Part shown: piece by piece, positions 33,221-41,992 of the stretch
How the letters are laid out: every line of letters begins with the position of its first letter
Position numbering within the stretch: position 1 is the first letter of the stretch
NCBI RefSeq assembly: GCF_002043095.1
Contig: NZ_MVOC01000008.1
Coordinates: forward strand, 58,729-122,728
Source: Mycobacterium sp. AT1
GTDB lineage: Bacteria > Actinomycetota > Actinomycetes > Mycobacteriales > Mycobacteriaceae
Reading direction: 5' to 3'
Length of the DNA: 64,000 nucleotides
Translations under genes and position numbers: made by a program
Notes under the pieces: generated by a model
Databases searched by the model: none
What the model was told of the DNA's origin: nothing
What the model saw: only the letters and a program-made list of their open reading frames with translations

Positions 33221-35454
33221 GACAAGTCACCACTTTCGGTTCCATGCGACGAGGTGGCCAGGGTGCCGACGAGATCTGCCCGGCGCACCTCGACGTGGAT
33301 CCCGTTGAGCCACGCGTTGCCGGAGGCGCGGTCCGCCGACGCCGCATCCGTGGGGACCAGATCGTTGTACCTGCCGCCTCCGGCGTCCCGGGCGCGACGC
33401 CAACCGCTGCCGGCGGCGTGACCCCAATGGGCCGGCATTCCTACGGATCCCGCCATGACATCGGTGGTCACGTTGACAGTGGCGATCGTCTTGCCCCACG
33501 GCGAGGCGATCTCGGCCTGCGACCCGTTGGGCAGGTCGCGGGCCTGCGCATCGTCTGGATGGATACTCAGCCGGCACGTTCGTCCGCCCGCCATCAGCTT
33601 CGGCACATTGTGCAGCCACGAGTTCTGGGAGCGCAGTTCGCGAATGGTGAACAGCCGCAGGGGAAATCCATCGTCGAATTCAGCGTCGGGGGCCGCACCC
33701 AGTCGTCGCATCTCCTCGGCGATGAGGGCATGAGCCAGGTGTACCTTGCCGTCGCGGGTGTGGATCCGCTTCTTGAGCCGACCGACCCGCGGAAGCTCCG
33801 CGTACCGATGCGACACACCGTCTTTCATCAGCTTGCGACGGCTGAACCCCTTCCGCCGCAAGCCGAACAGGTCGCCCTGGGGTCCGAGCCTGATCGCAAG
33901 ATCACAGGTGATGTGCGGCGGCATCCGCAGTCCGAGCCGGCCCAGCAGTTGCGCGCCGGGAGCCGGAGACGGTACCAAGTCGATCTGCCGGCAGATCTGA
34001 TCGAGGATCCACCAGTCGGGCTTGGATTCCCCGCGTGGTGCCACCACGGCATCGGACCATTGCACGTTGGGCCTGGTGGCGTGCAGTTGGGAGAAGAGCG
34101 GAAATCCGTCGCGCTCCAGCATCAGCGTCGGCGGGAGGATGTAGTCGGCGAAGCGGCTCGAATCGTTGACGTAGGGGTCGAGCGCGACGAAAAGGTCCAG
34201 CTGCTGGACTGCCTCTTCGAGTGGGCCGGGCGAGGTCTGGACGAAGTTGGACATCACCGATACGAGGGCGCGCAGCCGGCCCTCGCCGGGTGTCTGTATC
34301 TCGCGGGCCAGGGTGATGAGCGGTGCCTGGTCGAGCACTTCGGGCAGGTTGTCGACCCGGGTCCGCCACCGGTCGAAACCGTTGCCCTTCATCAGCTTCA
34401 TCAATCTCTCGGCGTCGAAGTACGGTTGCGAGAACACCATGCCACCTCGGCGGTCCAGGTTCCCGGTGACGACAGCCAGACAGTCCAACAGGAACTTGGT
34501 GAGCGTGGAGAACTGGCCGAGCGATGCCCCGCAGCGGCCGTAGATCGCCGCGGTGCGGGCTGCGGCGAGATCCCGGGCCAGGCTATGGATGGTCTCCAGA
34601 TCGACACCCGATTCGGTTGCCGCACGGGGCATGTCGAGATCAGTGACCAGCGCGCACAACGCTGCGTAACCGGTGGTGTGCTCGCCGATGAAGGCGCGGT
34701 CGACGAGATTCTCCAGGATCATCACGTGCAGCAAGGCGGCCAGGAACCAAGGGTCACCGCCGGGACGGATCGCGATGTGCTCACCGAGCTTCGCCGTCTC
34801 CGTGCGGCGCGGATCGACGACGACCAATCGACCGCCGCGGGCCACGAGATCGTGCAAGTGATCCTGCACGCGCCCAAAGGTTCCCATCGACCCGTGCGAC
34901 ACCAGCGGATTCGCACCAATGATCAGGGCGAAGTCGGTGTTCTCGAAGTCCGGCAGCGGTGTGCACAACGTGCTGCCGTACAACAGCTCGTTGGCGACGA
35001 AGTAGTTGTTGATGTCCACCGAGCCGGCCGAATAGAGGTGCTGCGTCTTCAGCGCCTTTGCCATGCCCGCGACCGTCAGGAAGGCGCCATAGTTGTGCGC
35101 CACCGGATTGCCTTCGATCAGGCCGACCGCCTTGGTACCGTGCTCAGCGACGATCCCCCGCAGTCGCTGACCGATTCCCGCAAGCGCGGCATCCCAGCTG
35201 ATAGGGCGAAACGAACCGTCGGCTTGCCGCTCCAAGGGCGTGGTCACCCGGTCGGGATCGGACAACACGGCACCAAATGCCAGCCCCTTGGCGCATGCGA
35301 AGCCCGCACTGGCGGGATGCTCGGGATCGGGACTCAGCGACTGTAGGCGACCGTCTTTCACCGTCGCGATCAATCCGCACGCCGCCTCACAGACCGAACA
35401 CCACGTCCGCTTGTGAACTACATCGCTGTCGGCTGCTAGTGTGGCCTGATTCAC
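33217..35454 (-). CDS. Molybdopterin-dependent oxidoreductase (DMSO-reductase family)
   Basis: With GTG 35454 as start, the protein has 745 residues. The N-terminal 4Fe-4S site is Cys19, Cys22, Cys26 and Cys54 (CSVCEAAC, then FACAKG). Bis-MGD binding segments follow: LIEGNPVAHN, LIIGANPLVSHGS, VVDPRRTETAKLGEHIAIRPGGDPWFL and the C-terminal molydopterin-binding lobe RLSIHPDDAQARDLPNGS. No Tat signal is seen, so it should be cytoplasmic. The start is chosen because a TACATT -10 ends seven bases before the GTG; the frame is open to 35574. It lies upstream of a ferredoxin and an FprA-like reductase and may be a soluble dehydrogenase or hydroxylase; the metal ligand and substrate are uncertain. 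Confidence 0.85.
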   Translation of the reverse strand: MNQATLAADSDVVHKRTWCSVCEAACGLIATVKDGRLQSLSPDPEHPASAGFACAKGLAFGAVLSDPDRVTTPLERQADGSFRPISWDAALAGIGQRLRGIVAEHGTKAVGLIEGNPVAHNYGAFLTVAGMAKALKTQHLYSAGSVDINNYFVANELLYGSTLCTPLPDFENTDFALIIGANPLVSHGSMGTFGRVQDHLHDLVARGGRLVVVDPRRTETAKLGEHIAIRPGGDPWFLAALLHVMILENLVDRAFIGEHTTGYAALCALVTDLDMPRAATESGVDLETIHSLARDLAAARTAAIYGRCGASLGQFSTLTKFLLDCLAVVTGNLDRRGGMVFSQPYFDAERLMKLMKGNGFDRWRTRVDNLPEVLDQAPLITLAREIQTPGEGRLRALVSVMSNFVQTSPGPLEEAVQQLDLFVALDPYVNDSSRFADYILPPTLMLERDGFPLFSQLHATRPNVQWSDAVVAPRGESKPDWWILDQICRQIDLVPSPAPGAQLLGRLGLRMPPHITCDLAIRLGPQGDLFGLRRKGFSRRKLMKDGVSHRYAELPRVGRLKKRIHTRDGKVHLAHALIAEEMRRLGAAPDAEFDDGFPLRLFTIRELRSQNSWLHNVPKLMAGGRTCRLSIHPDDAQARDLPNGSQAEIASPWGKTIATVNVTTDVMAGSVGMPAHWGHAAGSGWRRARDAGGGRYNDLVPTDAASADRASGNAWLNGIHVEVRRADLVGTLATSSHGTESGDLS

Positions 35455-35457
35455 GTT

Positions 35458-35475
35458 TTCAAATGTAGCATAGAT
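35458..35475 (-). promoter_or_regulatory. 7-4-7 operator (site 6) before the molybdoenzyme operon
   Basis: TTCAAAT-GTAG-CATAGAT, read on the plus strand, has a left half identical to site 1. It overlaps the minus-strand -10 TACATT of the molybdoenzyme. The interval 35476-35633 also serves the rightward SnoaL gene, with an AT-rich stretch near 35585-35612. Confidence 0.45.
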
Positions 35476-35633
35476 TTTGCTTTCGACACCGGCTGATGTC
35501 GGTCGAATTGGCACCGGGAACTGCCGTTCAACCGTCGCAGACACGGGGTCGCCCCACGGCCAGCCGACATGCATGAGTCCGGCGATTTGAATGCAAAGTC
35601 AAAATAATTCCTGCGATCGAAGGACCTGCCGTC

Positions 35634-36080
35634 ATGACCACTCCCCACCCGACAGACGACCTCGATCACTATGCCGCCGCATACTCCACCGCGTGGACGA
35701 AAGATCCTGCCGGCCTACTCGAATTCTTCGATCCGGCGGGGACTTACTCCGATATGGCCATGGGTACGACCTACACCGGGCACGACGATATTGCGCGCTT
35801 TCACCGGTGGATGCTGAAGTTCGCGCCGGACTCGGTCATCGAGTTCCTCGCACCCGCCGCCCGCGACGGCGTGCTCTACCTCGAATGGGTGTGGGGTGGA
35901 TCCTTCGAAGGCTCGCTCCGGCTGGCCGACGGCTCGCTCATCCCGTCGAACGGGCAGCGCTTCAGCGTCCCCGGGATCGCCGCCTGCCGCTTCGGGGAAG
36001 ACGGCAAGCTGACCAGCCATCGCGACTTCTGGGATATCGCCCAGATGATCACCCAGCTGAACGCACAATCACAGGCCTGA
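35634..36080 (+). CDS. SnoaL-like (NTF2-fold) protein
   Basis: This 148-residue NTF2-fold protein begins YAAAYSTAWTKDPAGLLEFFDPAGTYSDM. It includes GHDDIARFHRWMLKFAPDS and ends with the beta-rich LYLEWVWGG, GIAACRFGEDGKLTSHRDFWD strands, a pattern of SnoaL/steroid isomerase-like proteins. It has AAGG ten bases upstream of ATG 35634. It is followed after 40 bp by a kinase-fold gene on the same strand. The substrate is unknown; role as an isomerase, cyclase or binding protein is possible. Confidence 0.78.
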   Translation: MTTPHPTDDLDHYAAAYSTAWTKDPAGLLEFFDPAGTYSDMAMGTTYTGHDDIARFHRWMLKFAPDSVIEFLAPAARDGVLYLEWVWGGSFEGSLRLADGSLIPSNGQRFSVPGIAACRFGEDGKLTSHRDFWDIAQMITQLNAQSQA

Positions 36081-36120
36081 CGAGATCTGCCGAAACTTCT
36101 TTTGCACCAAAGGATTCGAT

Positions 36121-37524
36121 ATGACAGTCGACAGTGTGACCGACACGTGGCAGGCACTGCCGGCTCCGTGGCCCCGCCTTTTCGCGTGGGTCGAAGAGCT
36201 GACCGGCGGCCGGGTCATATCCTGGCGCCGCCAAGCGCGATGGCGTCCGGCGTGGTTCCTCACCGTCGAGGTCGACGGCGCGCGACGCGAACTGTATGCC
36301 CGTTGCCAGCGTGAGGAGTCCATGCCGTGGACGCAAACACTCTCGCTGCGCCGCGAATACGAGATCATGCGCGTCCTGCACGACAACGGCGTCGCGGTGC
36401 CCACCCCGTTGGGCTTCTGCACCGAGCCCGAATCGATCCTGATGGAGTCGATCCCGGGCCGGGACCGCTTCGACGAGCAAGATGACGCTGCGACCCGCAG
36501 CACCGTCATCAACGATTACGTCGCCCGGCTCGCCGACGCGCATCGCCTGGACCCGGCGCTGTTCCAAGCCATCGGCCTGTCGCGTCCGGCAACTCCCCGC
36601 GATATCGGCTACATGGGCTTCGGCCTTTCGGAGAAGTGGTACCGGGAGATCAAGCCGGGCCCGGATCCGACGATCGAATTCATCGTGTCGTGGCTGCACA
36701 GGCACGTGCCGATGCATCGCGAGCAGACGTCGTGGATTCATTTCGACGCAGGGCAGTTTCTTCATGCCGACAACCGGGTGACAGCACTCATGGACGTCGA
36801 ATTCTCCTGCCTGGGTGATCCGTTCGCAGATCTGGGCGCCATGCGCATGCGCGACACGGCCCAACCCATCGGAGATCTCACCGCGGCCTATGCGGCCTAC
36901 GCAGAAGCTGCCGGTCAACCGATCGACCGCAGTGTGGTCAACTTCCATGCGGTGCGCTTCGCGCTCCTGACACCCATGTTGTCAGCGGCCACGCGTGCCG
37001 ATCCACCGGCGGAATTCGATCTGGCCCAGTGGCAGGCCTGGTCCCTGATGTCCTTCATGATCTGCCTGCAGATCATCGCCGAAGAAGGCGGCTACTCGCT
37101 CGATCCACCGCCGGTGGTGACGTCGGCGACCCCACGCAACGACCCGGGCTTCGTCTCCGTCGAGCGCATCCTCGCCGACGTCCTGGACGACCTGGATCCC
37201 GATGACCACGTGGCCTTCCGCCTCGCGATCGTGCGCGACCTGCTGCCGGGCCTGCACCGCAGCGCCAAGGCATCGGCGTCGGTGGAGGACGCTGATCGCG
37301 AGGACGAAAAGCAGTTGCTCGGAGTGCGCCCGGACGATTGGCGAGACGCCGACCGGCGGCTTGAGAAGTTCGTCGCCGAGCATGGCGCCGAACGGGAACG
37401 CGATATCGTCCGCCTGCTCAGCCGCCGCGTCCGCCGCCAGATCGAGCTCATCGAGCACGGGATGCGCGATGTCCGCGGTTTCCGCGTGCAACCAATCGAC
37501 TGGTCGGCGGTACCGACAATCTGA
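36121..37524 (+). CDS. APH-family phosphotransferase, copy 4 (divergent catalytic loop)
   Basis: The product has 467 residues, longer than its relatives because of an Asp/Arg-rich helical tail (about residues 350-467). The N-lobe has WFLTVEVDGARRELYARC and FCTEPESILMESIPG as hinge. The catalytic loop reads IHFDAGQFLH instead of HGDxxxxN: the His and Asp stay, while Gly and the metal-binding Asn are lost. The second Asp survives in LMDVEFSCLGDPFADLG. It could be a kinase with altered metal use, or a binding protein. It shares an operon with the SnoaL-like gene. Confidence 0.72.
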   Translation: MTVDSVTDTWQALPAPWPRLFAWVEELTGGRVISWRRQARWRPAWFLTVEVDGARRELYARCQREESMPWTQTLSLRREYEIMRVLHDNGVAVPTPLGFCTEPESILMESIPGRDRFDEQDDAATRSTVINDYVARLADAHRLDPALFQAIGLSRPATPRDIGYMGFGLSEKWYREIKPGPDPTIEFIVSWLHRHVPMHREQTSWIHFDAGQFLHADNRVTALMDVEFSCLGDPFADLGAMRMRDTAQPIGDLTAAYAAYAEAAGQPIDRSVVNFHAVRFALLTPMLSAATRADPPAEFDLAQWQAWSLMSFMICLQIIAEEGGYSLDPPPVVTSATPRNDPGFVSVERILADVLDDLDPDDHVAFRLAIVRDLLPGLHRSAKASASVEDADREDEKQLLGVRPDDWRDADRRLEKFVAEHGAERERDIVRLLSRRVRRQIELIEHGMRDVRGFRVQPIDWSAVPTI

Positions 37525-37558
37525 CGTTCGTTGATCGTGCGCTCGGCGGACCACGAAC

Positions 37559-38674
37559 CTAGTCACAGTGACGCGCGCGGTTACCGCCTGCGGCCTTGGC
37601 CGCATACATCGCCGCGTCCGCACCCGATGCCATCCGGGACAGCAACTGCTGCGGACTGCCCAGGGCGGTCTCCGCACACACGTCGATGCTGGCTACACCG
37701 ACGCTTGCGGTGACGTCGAACGGCAATGCGGCGATGGCTTCGCACATCGCTTGAGATATGACGTGCGAATGCCTCGGCTGCAGGGACGTGTCGGCGATGC
37801 CGAATTCCTCCCCGCCGATTCGGCCCACCACCGCATCCTCGCTGCAACTTTCGAGTAGCGCCCGGGCGACTGCAGCCAGCGCTTGGTCACCGACAAGGTG
37901 CCCACACCGGTCATTGAGTTGTTTGAAGCGGTCGAGGTCGACGACCGCCACCACGAAGACGCCACCCTCATCGCCGATGGCACGCAACAGCTGCTCTGCG
38001 CGGAGCAGAAATGCCCGACGGTTCCACAAGCCGGTGAGCGGGTCTCGATCCGCCAGGACGACGTCGGGTCCGATGATCCGACTGGTCATGTGCAGTCCGA
38101 CGGGCGCGGCCAGGTTCACCGACACCATCAGCCACCACGCCGCGAGCGCACTGCTCAGACCGGCTGAGGGAATGAGCCGGTAAGCCTCGATGCTCGCGAC
38201 CGCGGCGGCACAGAGCACGTTGTAGACCACGACCGGGGCCGCGTAGAAGAAAGCAATGTGCACGGCCAGCGCGGCCAGCGCAGTGCAACCCAAAAGACCG
38301 GCCACCGGCGCGGATTGGGCGAGTGCGGCCACAGCGATGGCTGTAGTCGAACCCATGGCGAACGCGATTGCGTGCCGGCGCGACGGCCAGCCGACCATCC
38401 ATAGCAAGGCGCCGGCGGCACCTATCAGACTGGCCACCGCAGCGCACGTCACCGCCACGGTGCCCTCGGGGCCAGAGGGGCTCCAGATCGACGCAGCCAC
38501 GATGATGCTCAGCGATGCGGCGATTCCGGCGACACGAAGCCGCATCGCCAACGCCATCCCGCGAGCTTCCAAGTAGGAGGACAGCTCACCGTACTGATCG
38601 GGCCGGCGCCACCACGAAACGAACCCGCTCACACACCCCCCGATGCCGACTACGGCTGGTGTCAGCGCGTACAA
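37559..38674 (-). CDS. Membrane-bound diguanylate cyclase (GGDEF domain)
   Basis: The 371-residue product has about six membrane helices in residues 45-200, then a GGDEF domain beginning DPLTGLWNRRAF with active-site GGEEF at 287-291. The inhibitory RxxD site that should precede it reads CSED (277-280), so product inhibition is probably absent. No EAL domain is present. It would make cyclic-di-GMP at the membrane. The start is a TTG at 38674, close behind a TATAGT -10 box; GTG 38632 is an alternative. It lies between a catabolic kinase and a TetR gene, converging with the kinase. Confidence 0.85.
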   Translation of the reverse strand: MYALTPAVVGIGGCVSGFVSWWRRPDQYGELSSYLEARGMALAMRLRVAGIAASLSIIVAASIWSPSGPEGTVAVTCAAVASLIGAAGALLWMVGWPSRRHAIAFAMGSTTAIAVAALAQSAPVAGLLGCTALAALAVHIAFFYAAPVVVYNVLCAAAVASIEAYRLIPSAGLSSALAAWWLMVSVNLAAPVGLHMTSRIIGPDVVLADRDPLTGLWNRRAFLLRAEQLLRAIGDEGGVFVVAVVDLDRFKQLNDRCGHLVGDQALAAVARALLESCSEDAVVGRIGGEEFGIADTSLQPRHSHVISQAMCEAIAALPFDVTASVGVASIDVCAETALGSPQQLLSRMASGADAAMYAAKAAGGNRARHCD

Positions 38675-38683
38675 GCTCGACTC

Positions 38684-38689
38684 ACTATA
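38684..38689 (-). promoter_or_regulatory. -10 box of the diguanylate cyclase promoter
   Basis: TATAGT on the minus strand (TANNNT) lies nine bases before the TTG start at 38674, giving a near-leaderless transcript. The same 99-bp interval must contain the promoter of the divergent TetR gene at 38774. Confidence 0.45.
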
Positions 38690-38773
38690 CGATCAGGCAA
38701 CCGCCGACCACCTCGGAACGGTTGATTCGTCATACGATGGCCGCCTCAGAACAGCCGAATTCAAGGAGTGAGC

Positions 38774-39325
38774 GTGGCGCCAGGAAACGCCACCCCGGAC
38801 AGATATTTTGGGGCCGCCCTCGACATATTGACCGAGAACGGCTCTGGAGACCTGACGATGACCGCGCTGCACCGGCGGTTGAAGGTATCCAGCGGGTCGT
38901 TCTACCACTTCTTCCACGGTTGGGGCGATTTCGTCGCGCAGTTTCTCGACAGCTGGATCGCGCAGACCGCCGCGATATCAGCCAAGGCGCAACAGGAGTC
39001 CGCCCCCTTCGACCGCCTCGAGATCCTGCGACGACTCGCCGCCTCGGTGCCACACGCCGCTGAGGTAGCCATCCGCACCTGGAGCGCGACGGACCCGGCG
39101 GTGACGACAGCCCAGCGTCACGTCGACGCCCAGCGGTTGGCGATCATTCGCGAGGCCGTCGCCGCCGCCGGGGTGACCGATGCTCGAGCGGACCTCCTGG
39201 CACGACACGGCCTGAGCATCATCGTCGGCTGGCAGCAGCTCAGTGATCCGTTCGACGCGGATGTGCTCGATGAGATGCTTGGTCAGTTCATCGAGCTGGT
39301 GCGCGGCTGCGCGTCAGACGTCTGA
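38774..39325 (+). CDS. TetR-family transcriptional regulator
   Basis: The 183-residue regulator has helix-turn-helix LTMTALHRRLKVSSGSFYHFFHGWGDFVAQFL with the typical YHFF after the recognition helix, then a helical C-terminal domain. GTG 38774 is preferred because AAGGAG lies five bases upstream; GTG 38768 overlaps that site. Its targets are unknown. The 15-bp inverted repeat at 40166-40197, which controls the neighbouring membrane protein and GMC oxidoreductase, is the nearest large operator. Confidence 0.87.
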   Translation: MAPGNATPDRYFGAALDILTENGSGDLTMTALHRRLKVSSGSFYHFFHGWGDFVAQFLDSWIAQTAAISAKAQQESAPFDRLEILRRLAASVPHAAEVAIRTWSATDPAVTTAQRHVDAQRLAIIREAVAAAGVTDARADLLARHGLSIIVGWQQLSDPFDADVLDEMLGQFIELVRGCASDV

Positions 39326-39337
39326 GTCCTTCAGACG
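39319..39337. terminator. Hairpin between convergent TetR and membrane-protein genes
   Basis: CGTCTGA-gtcct-TCAGACG is a 7-bp perfect stem over the TetR stop codon (39323-39325), just before the end of the convergent membrane gene at 39342. Confidence 0.45.
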
Positions 39338-39341
39338 CTGC

Positions 39342-40115
39342 TCACGCCGAGGTTGTCATCTCGGTTTCGAGAGTCCGTAATGCCTTGAGCGCGTAGGGCG
39401 TAACAATGGCGATCAGCACGAAGAACATGACGAACACCGCCCAGAAGCTAATGAGGCCGTGCCACGCGAACGGACCGTCGGTGAAGAACGGAACGAAGAC
39501 GAGCGGAAAGTAGGTGGCGGCGACGAGGAAGGCAACCCATGCGACCCAGCGGGGGAACAATGGGATTGGCCGTCGGTCACGCAGGATCGCCAGACCAAGA
39601 GCGACGCTCTGCAGAACCGAGCACATGAACGTGAGATCGAAGAAGATCCAACCAAAATCGTAGAACAACTGGATTGACCCATCGGTGCGCGTGCCGGCCC
39701 GCAGCGCTGCGGTCAACCAGATCGTCGGCGGCACGAGGGTGACGATGGCGGTGAGGAGACCACCGAGTAGTTCGACGGTGGACAGCACCCCCATCGGACC
39801 CTCGATTCGGCCAATGATCTTCGACAGGGCCGCACTCCACACGAAGTAGAACGGCGCACCCATCGCCATCATCACCATGCCGATGCGAATGGCCGTCTCG
39901 TGCTCACGAAAGTAGGCCGCGATGTCGACGGCGCCCAGGTATTCGCCTGGCGGGGGCCAGAAGCCGGCCAGCACCGCGAATCCGAGCAGTCCGAGCCCGC
40001 AGTAGACAACTACCGACCACGTCGCCACGCGCAGCATTCGGAAATCTGCTTTTAGCACACTCTCGTCGGAGCCTGCGACGTCGCTCTCCGCCGTGACGTC
40101 AAGACTGGGTGCCAT
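39342..40115 (-). CDS. Multi-pass membrane protein, paralogue of 4911-5621
   Basis: The 257-residue product has a hydrophilic N-terminus of about 30 residues and six or seven membrane helices. The C-terminal half shares FPRWVAWVAFL, a central Pro, FFTDGPFAWHGLISFW with the protein at 4911-5621, so they form a small family whose function I do not know. In the other copy the gene is linked to oxidase subunit III- and IV-like genes; here it stands alone, divergent from a GMC oxidoreductase. It starts at ATG 40115 with GAGGAG upstream. Confidence 0.75.
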   Translation of the reverse strand: MAPSLDVTAESDVAGSDESVLKADFRMLRVATWSVVVYCGLGLLGFAVLAGFWPPPGEYLGAVDIAAYFREHETAIRIGMVMMAMGAPFYFVWSAALSKIIGRIEGPMGVLSTVELLGGLLTAIVTLVPPTIWLTAALRAGTRTDGSIQLFYDFGWIFFDLTFMCSVLQSVALGLAILRDRRPIPLFPRWVAWVAFLVAATYFPLVFVPFFTDGPFAWHGLISFWAVFVMFFVLIAIVTPYALKALRTLETEMTTSA

Positions 40116-40165
40116 TGGGCGCTCCTCTCGGGCAGCTGAACCGAAATGTGTTCGGCGCGGTGATG

Positions 40166-40197
40166 CCGATCACCATAGAGCACTCTATGGTGATCGG
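40166..40197. promoter_or_regulatory. 32-bp perfect inverted-repeat operator
   Basis: CCGATCACCATAGAG (40166-40180) and its exact reverse complement (40183-40197) flank a CA spacer. Each arm contains a TATGGT box reading outward on opposite strands. It lies between the divergent membrane protein (start 40115) and GMC oxidoreductase (start 40408), so an operator is more likely than a terminator. Confidence 0.65.
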
Positions 40198-40309
40198 TCC
40201 AGCAGCGGTGATCGAGGTGGCACGGCGAGCCCTGGCGGACCGGTGAAAGATCGCTTTCAGAATGCGGCCGATGTCTGCCGACCACTTCTGGAGATCGCCA
40301 AAAACACGT

Positions 40310-40327
40310 TTCGAATCCATGTTAAAT
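40310..40327 (+). promoter_or_regulatory. 7-4-7 operator/promoter (site 7) before GMC oxidoreductase
   Basis: TTCGAAT-CCAT-GTTAAAT. The right half gives the -10 TAAATT (40323-40328), placing the transcript start near 40335 and a leader of about 73 bases before ATG 40408. A short competing ATG frame begins at 40329 but overlaps the -10 and is out of frame with the gene. Confidence 0.6.
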
Positions 40328-40407
40328 TATGACTTCTGCGTCACCGACCGGCGGTGTTGACCATCGTCGTGGGCCCGGCGCCATTCACGCGTTGAGGAGA
40401 GGTCGAC

Positions 40408-41922
40408 ATGACACCGGAGTACACCGCGGACTACATCGTGGTCGGTGCGGGATCGGCCGGATCGATCATCGCGAGCCGACTGGCGGCGGCGGGCGCGAGC
40501 GTGACCGTGGTGGAAGCGGGCGGTACCGATCGACGCCCCGACGTGGCCCTCCCACTGGGGATCGCCTCGCTCTATCTGACGGCCAACTGGAAGTACCCCA
40601 CCGCACCGGAACCGGGTAAGGACGGAAAGGCAAGCGCCTTTGCCAGCGGGCGAATCGTCGGCGGAAGCGGATCCATCAATGCGATGGTCTACGCCCGGGG
40701 CCGACGGGCCGACTACGACGGCTGGGCGCAAGCCGGGGCGGCTGGCTGGTCCTACCGCGACACACTCCCCCACTTCAAGGCGCTGGAGAGCTGGGTCGGC
40801 GGTGCCGACGAGTACCGCGGCGACTCCGGGCCCATCGCGGTGTCCTGGTGCGGTCATCACCACGAGGTCGACGGTGCCTTCATCCAGTCAGCTGTGGACG
40901 CCGGTCACCGCCTCAACCCGGATCCCAACGGTGCCGACCAACTGGGGGTGGCGCGCAGCCAGGTGAACCAGCGGCGAGGCTATCGCAGCTCATCGGGCCG
41001 GGAATTCCTCCGCCGACTCCCCCGTGAGCAGCGTCCCCGTGTCCTGACCCGGGCCACCGCCACGGGCGTGGTTGTCGAGAACGGGCGGGCCGTCGGCGTT
41101 CGCATCGGTGACCGCGTCATCAGGGCACGCCAAGAAGTCGTGTTGTGCGCCGGCGCAATCGGATCTGCGGCGTTGTTGATGAACTCCGGCATCGCCGCGG
41201 GCGGAAGCGTCGCCGACCTGCCAGGAGTCGGCGAGAACTTTCATGACCACCTGGTTGTCTCCCAGTGCTGGGCATCGAAGGTGCCGACGATCAACAGCAT
41301 GGGCCCGATCGGCGCCTCCAAGGCTCTTCGCGAATTCTTCACCCGCGGTGAGGGTCCGATGACCACCACCCCATTCGAAGCCCAAATCTTCACCGAGGAC
41401 TTGCAGATCGCGGTGACCCCAATGCGATACGAGCTCAATCCCGTAACCGGCCGAGCCGTGATAAGACGCGCCAACGCCTTCACTGCCTACACCGTGCTGA
41501 TGCATCCCGAGGGCCGCGGGCGGGTCGGCGTTCGCAACGGCACACCGTATATCGAATTCGACCGATTGGGGCACCCTGAGGACGTGCGCAGGCTCCTGGA
41601 AGGTGCGGAGTTGACCCGCGATCTCATCGAATCCCAATCGGCCATGCGCGGGGTGACGGGCGCCAATCTGACCCCGATCGAAGACGACGCGCGCCGCTGG
41701 CTGTCGACCGTCGAAGGCAGCATCTATCACGCGGTCGGCACCTGCCGGATGGGAACCGATGACGGGTCTGTCGTCGGCCCGGACCTGCGCGTGCACGGCG
41801 TCGAGGGTCTACGCGTCGCCGATGCCTCGGTGATACCAGCCATCACCTCCGGTAACACCAACGCCCCCACCATGATGATCGCCTTTCGCGCAACCGATTT
41901 CATTCTCGATCGCCGTTCGTGA
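40408..41922 (+). CDS. GMC-family FAD oxidoreductase (alcohol oxidase/dehydrogenase)
   Basis: The 504-residue GMC protein has an N-terminal FAD fold YIVVGAGSAGSIIASRLAAAGASVTVVEAG, the GMC signature GRIVGGSGSINAMVYARGRRADYDGW and a second one, CAGAIGSAALLMNSGI. The catalytic His lies in YHAVGTCRMG and the final FAD contact in NTNAPTMMIA. These enzymes oxidise primary alcohols, choline-like compounds or sterols with oxygen or a quinone acceptor. RBS GAGGAG precedes the ATG. It is followed after 70 bp by an acyl-CoA dehydrogenase, so it may convert a side-chain alcohol ahead of activation. Confidence 0.92.
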   Translation: MTPEYTADYIVVGAGSAGSIIASRLAAAGASVTVVEAGGTDRRPDVALPLGIASLYLTANWKYPTAPEPGKDGKASAFASGRIVGGSGSINAMVYARGRRADYDGWAQAGAAGWSYRDTLPHFKALESWVGGADEYRGDSGPIAVSWCGHHHEVDGAFIQSAVDAGHRLNPDPNGADQLGVARSQVNQRRGYRSSSGREFLRRLPREQRPRVLTRATATGVVVENGRAVGVRIGDRVIRARQEVVLCAGAIGSAALLMNSGIAAGGSVADLPGVGENFHDHLVVSQCWASKVPTINSMGPIGASKALREFFTRGEGPMTTTPFEAQIFTEDLQIAVTPMRYELNPVTGRAVIRRANAFTAYTVLMHPEGRGRVGVRNGTPYIEFDRLGHPEDVRRLLEGAELTRDLIESQSAMRGVTGANLTPIEDDARRWLSTVEGSIYHAVGTCRMGTDDGSVVGPDLRVHGVEGLRVADASVIPAITSGNTNAPTMMIAFRATDFILDRRS

Positions 41923-41992
41923 AACCTCGGCGAGTTTCGGCTGCAATTCCCGCCCAAATTTCACGAACGCCGCTAGGCAAGAGGAGGACCCA

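Noticed and set aside
33244..35346. Open frame of 700 codons on the plus strand
   Set aside because: It is antisense to the molybdoenzyme, whose iron-sulphur and cofactor motifs are clear; the composition is typical of a high-GC shadow frame.
40329..40619. Open frame of 96 codons starting at the 40.3-kb promoter
   Set aside because: Its ATG overlaps the -10 box and it is a shifted frame of the GMC gene, which has a good RBS and full motifs.
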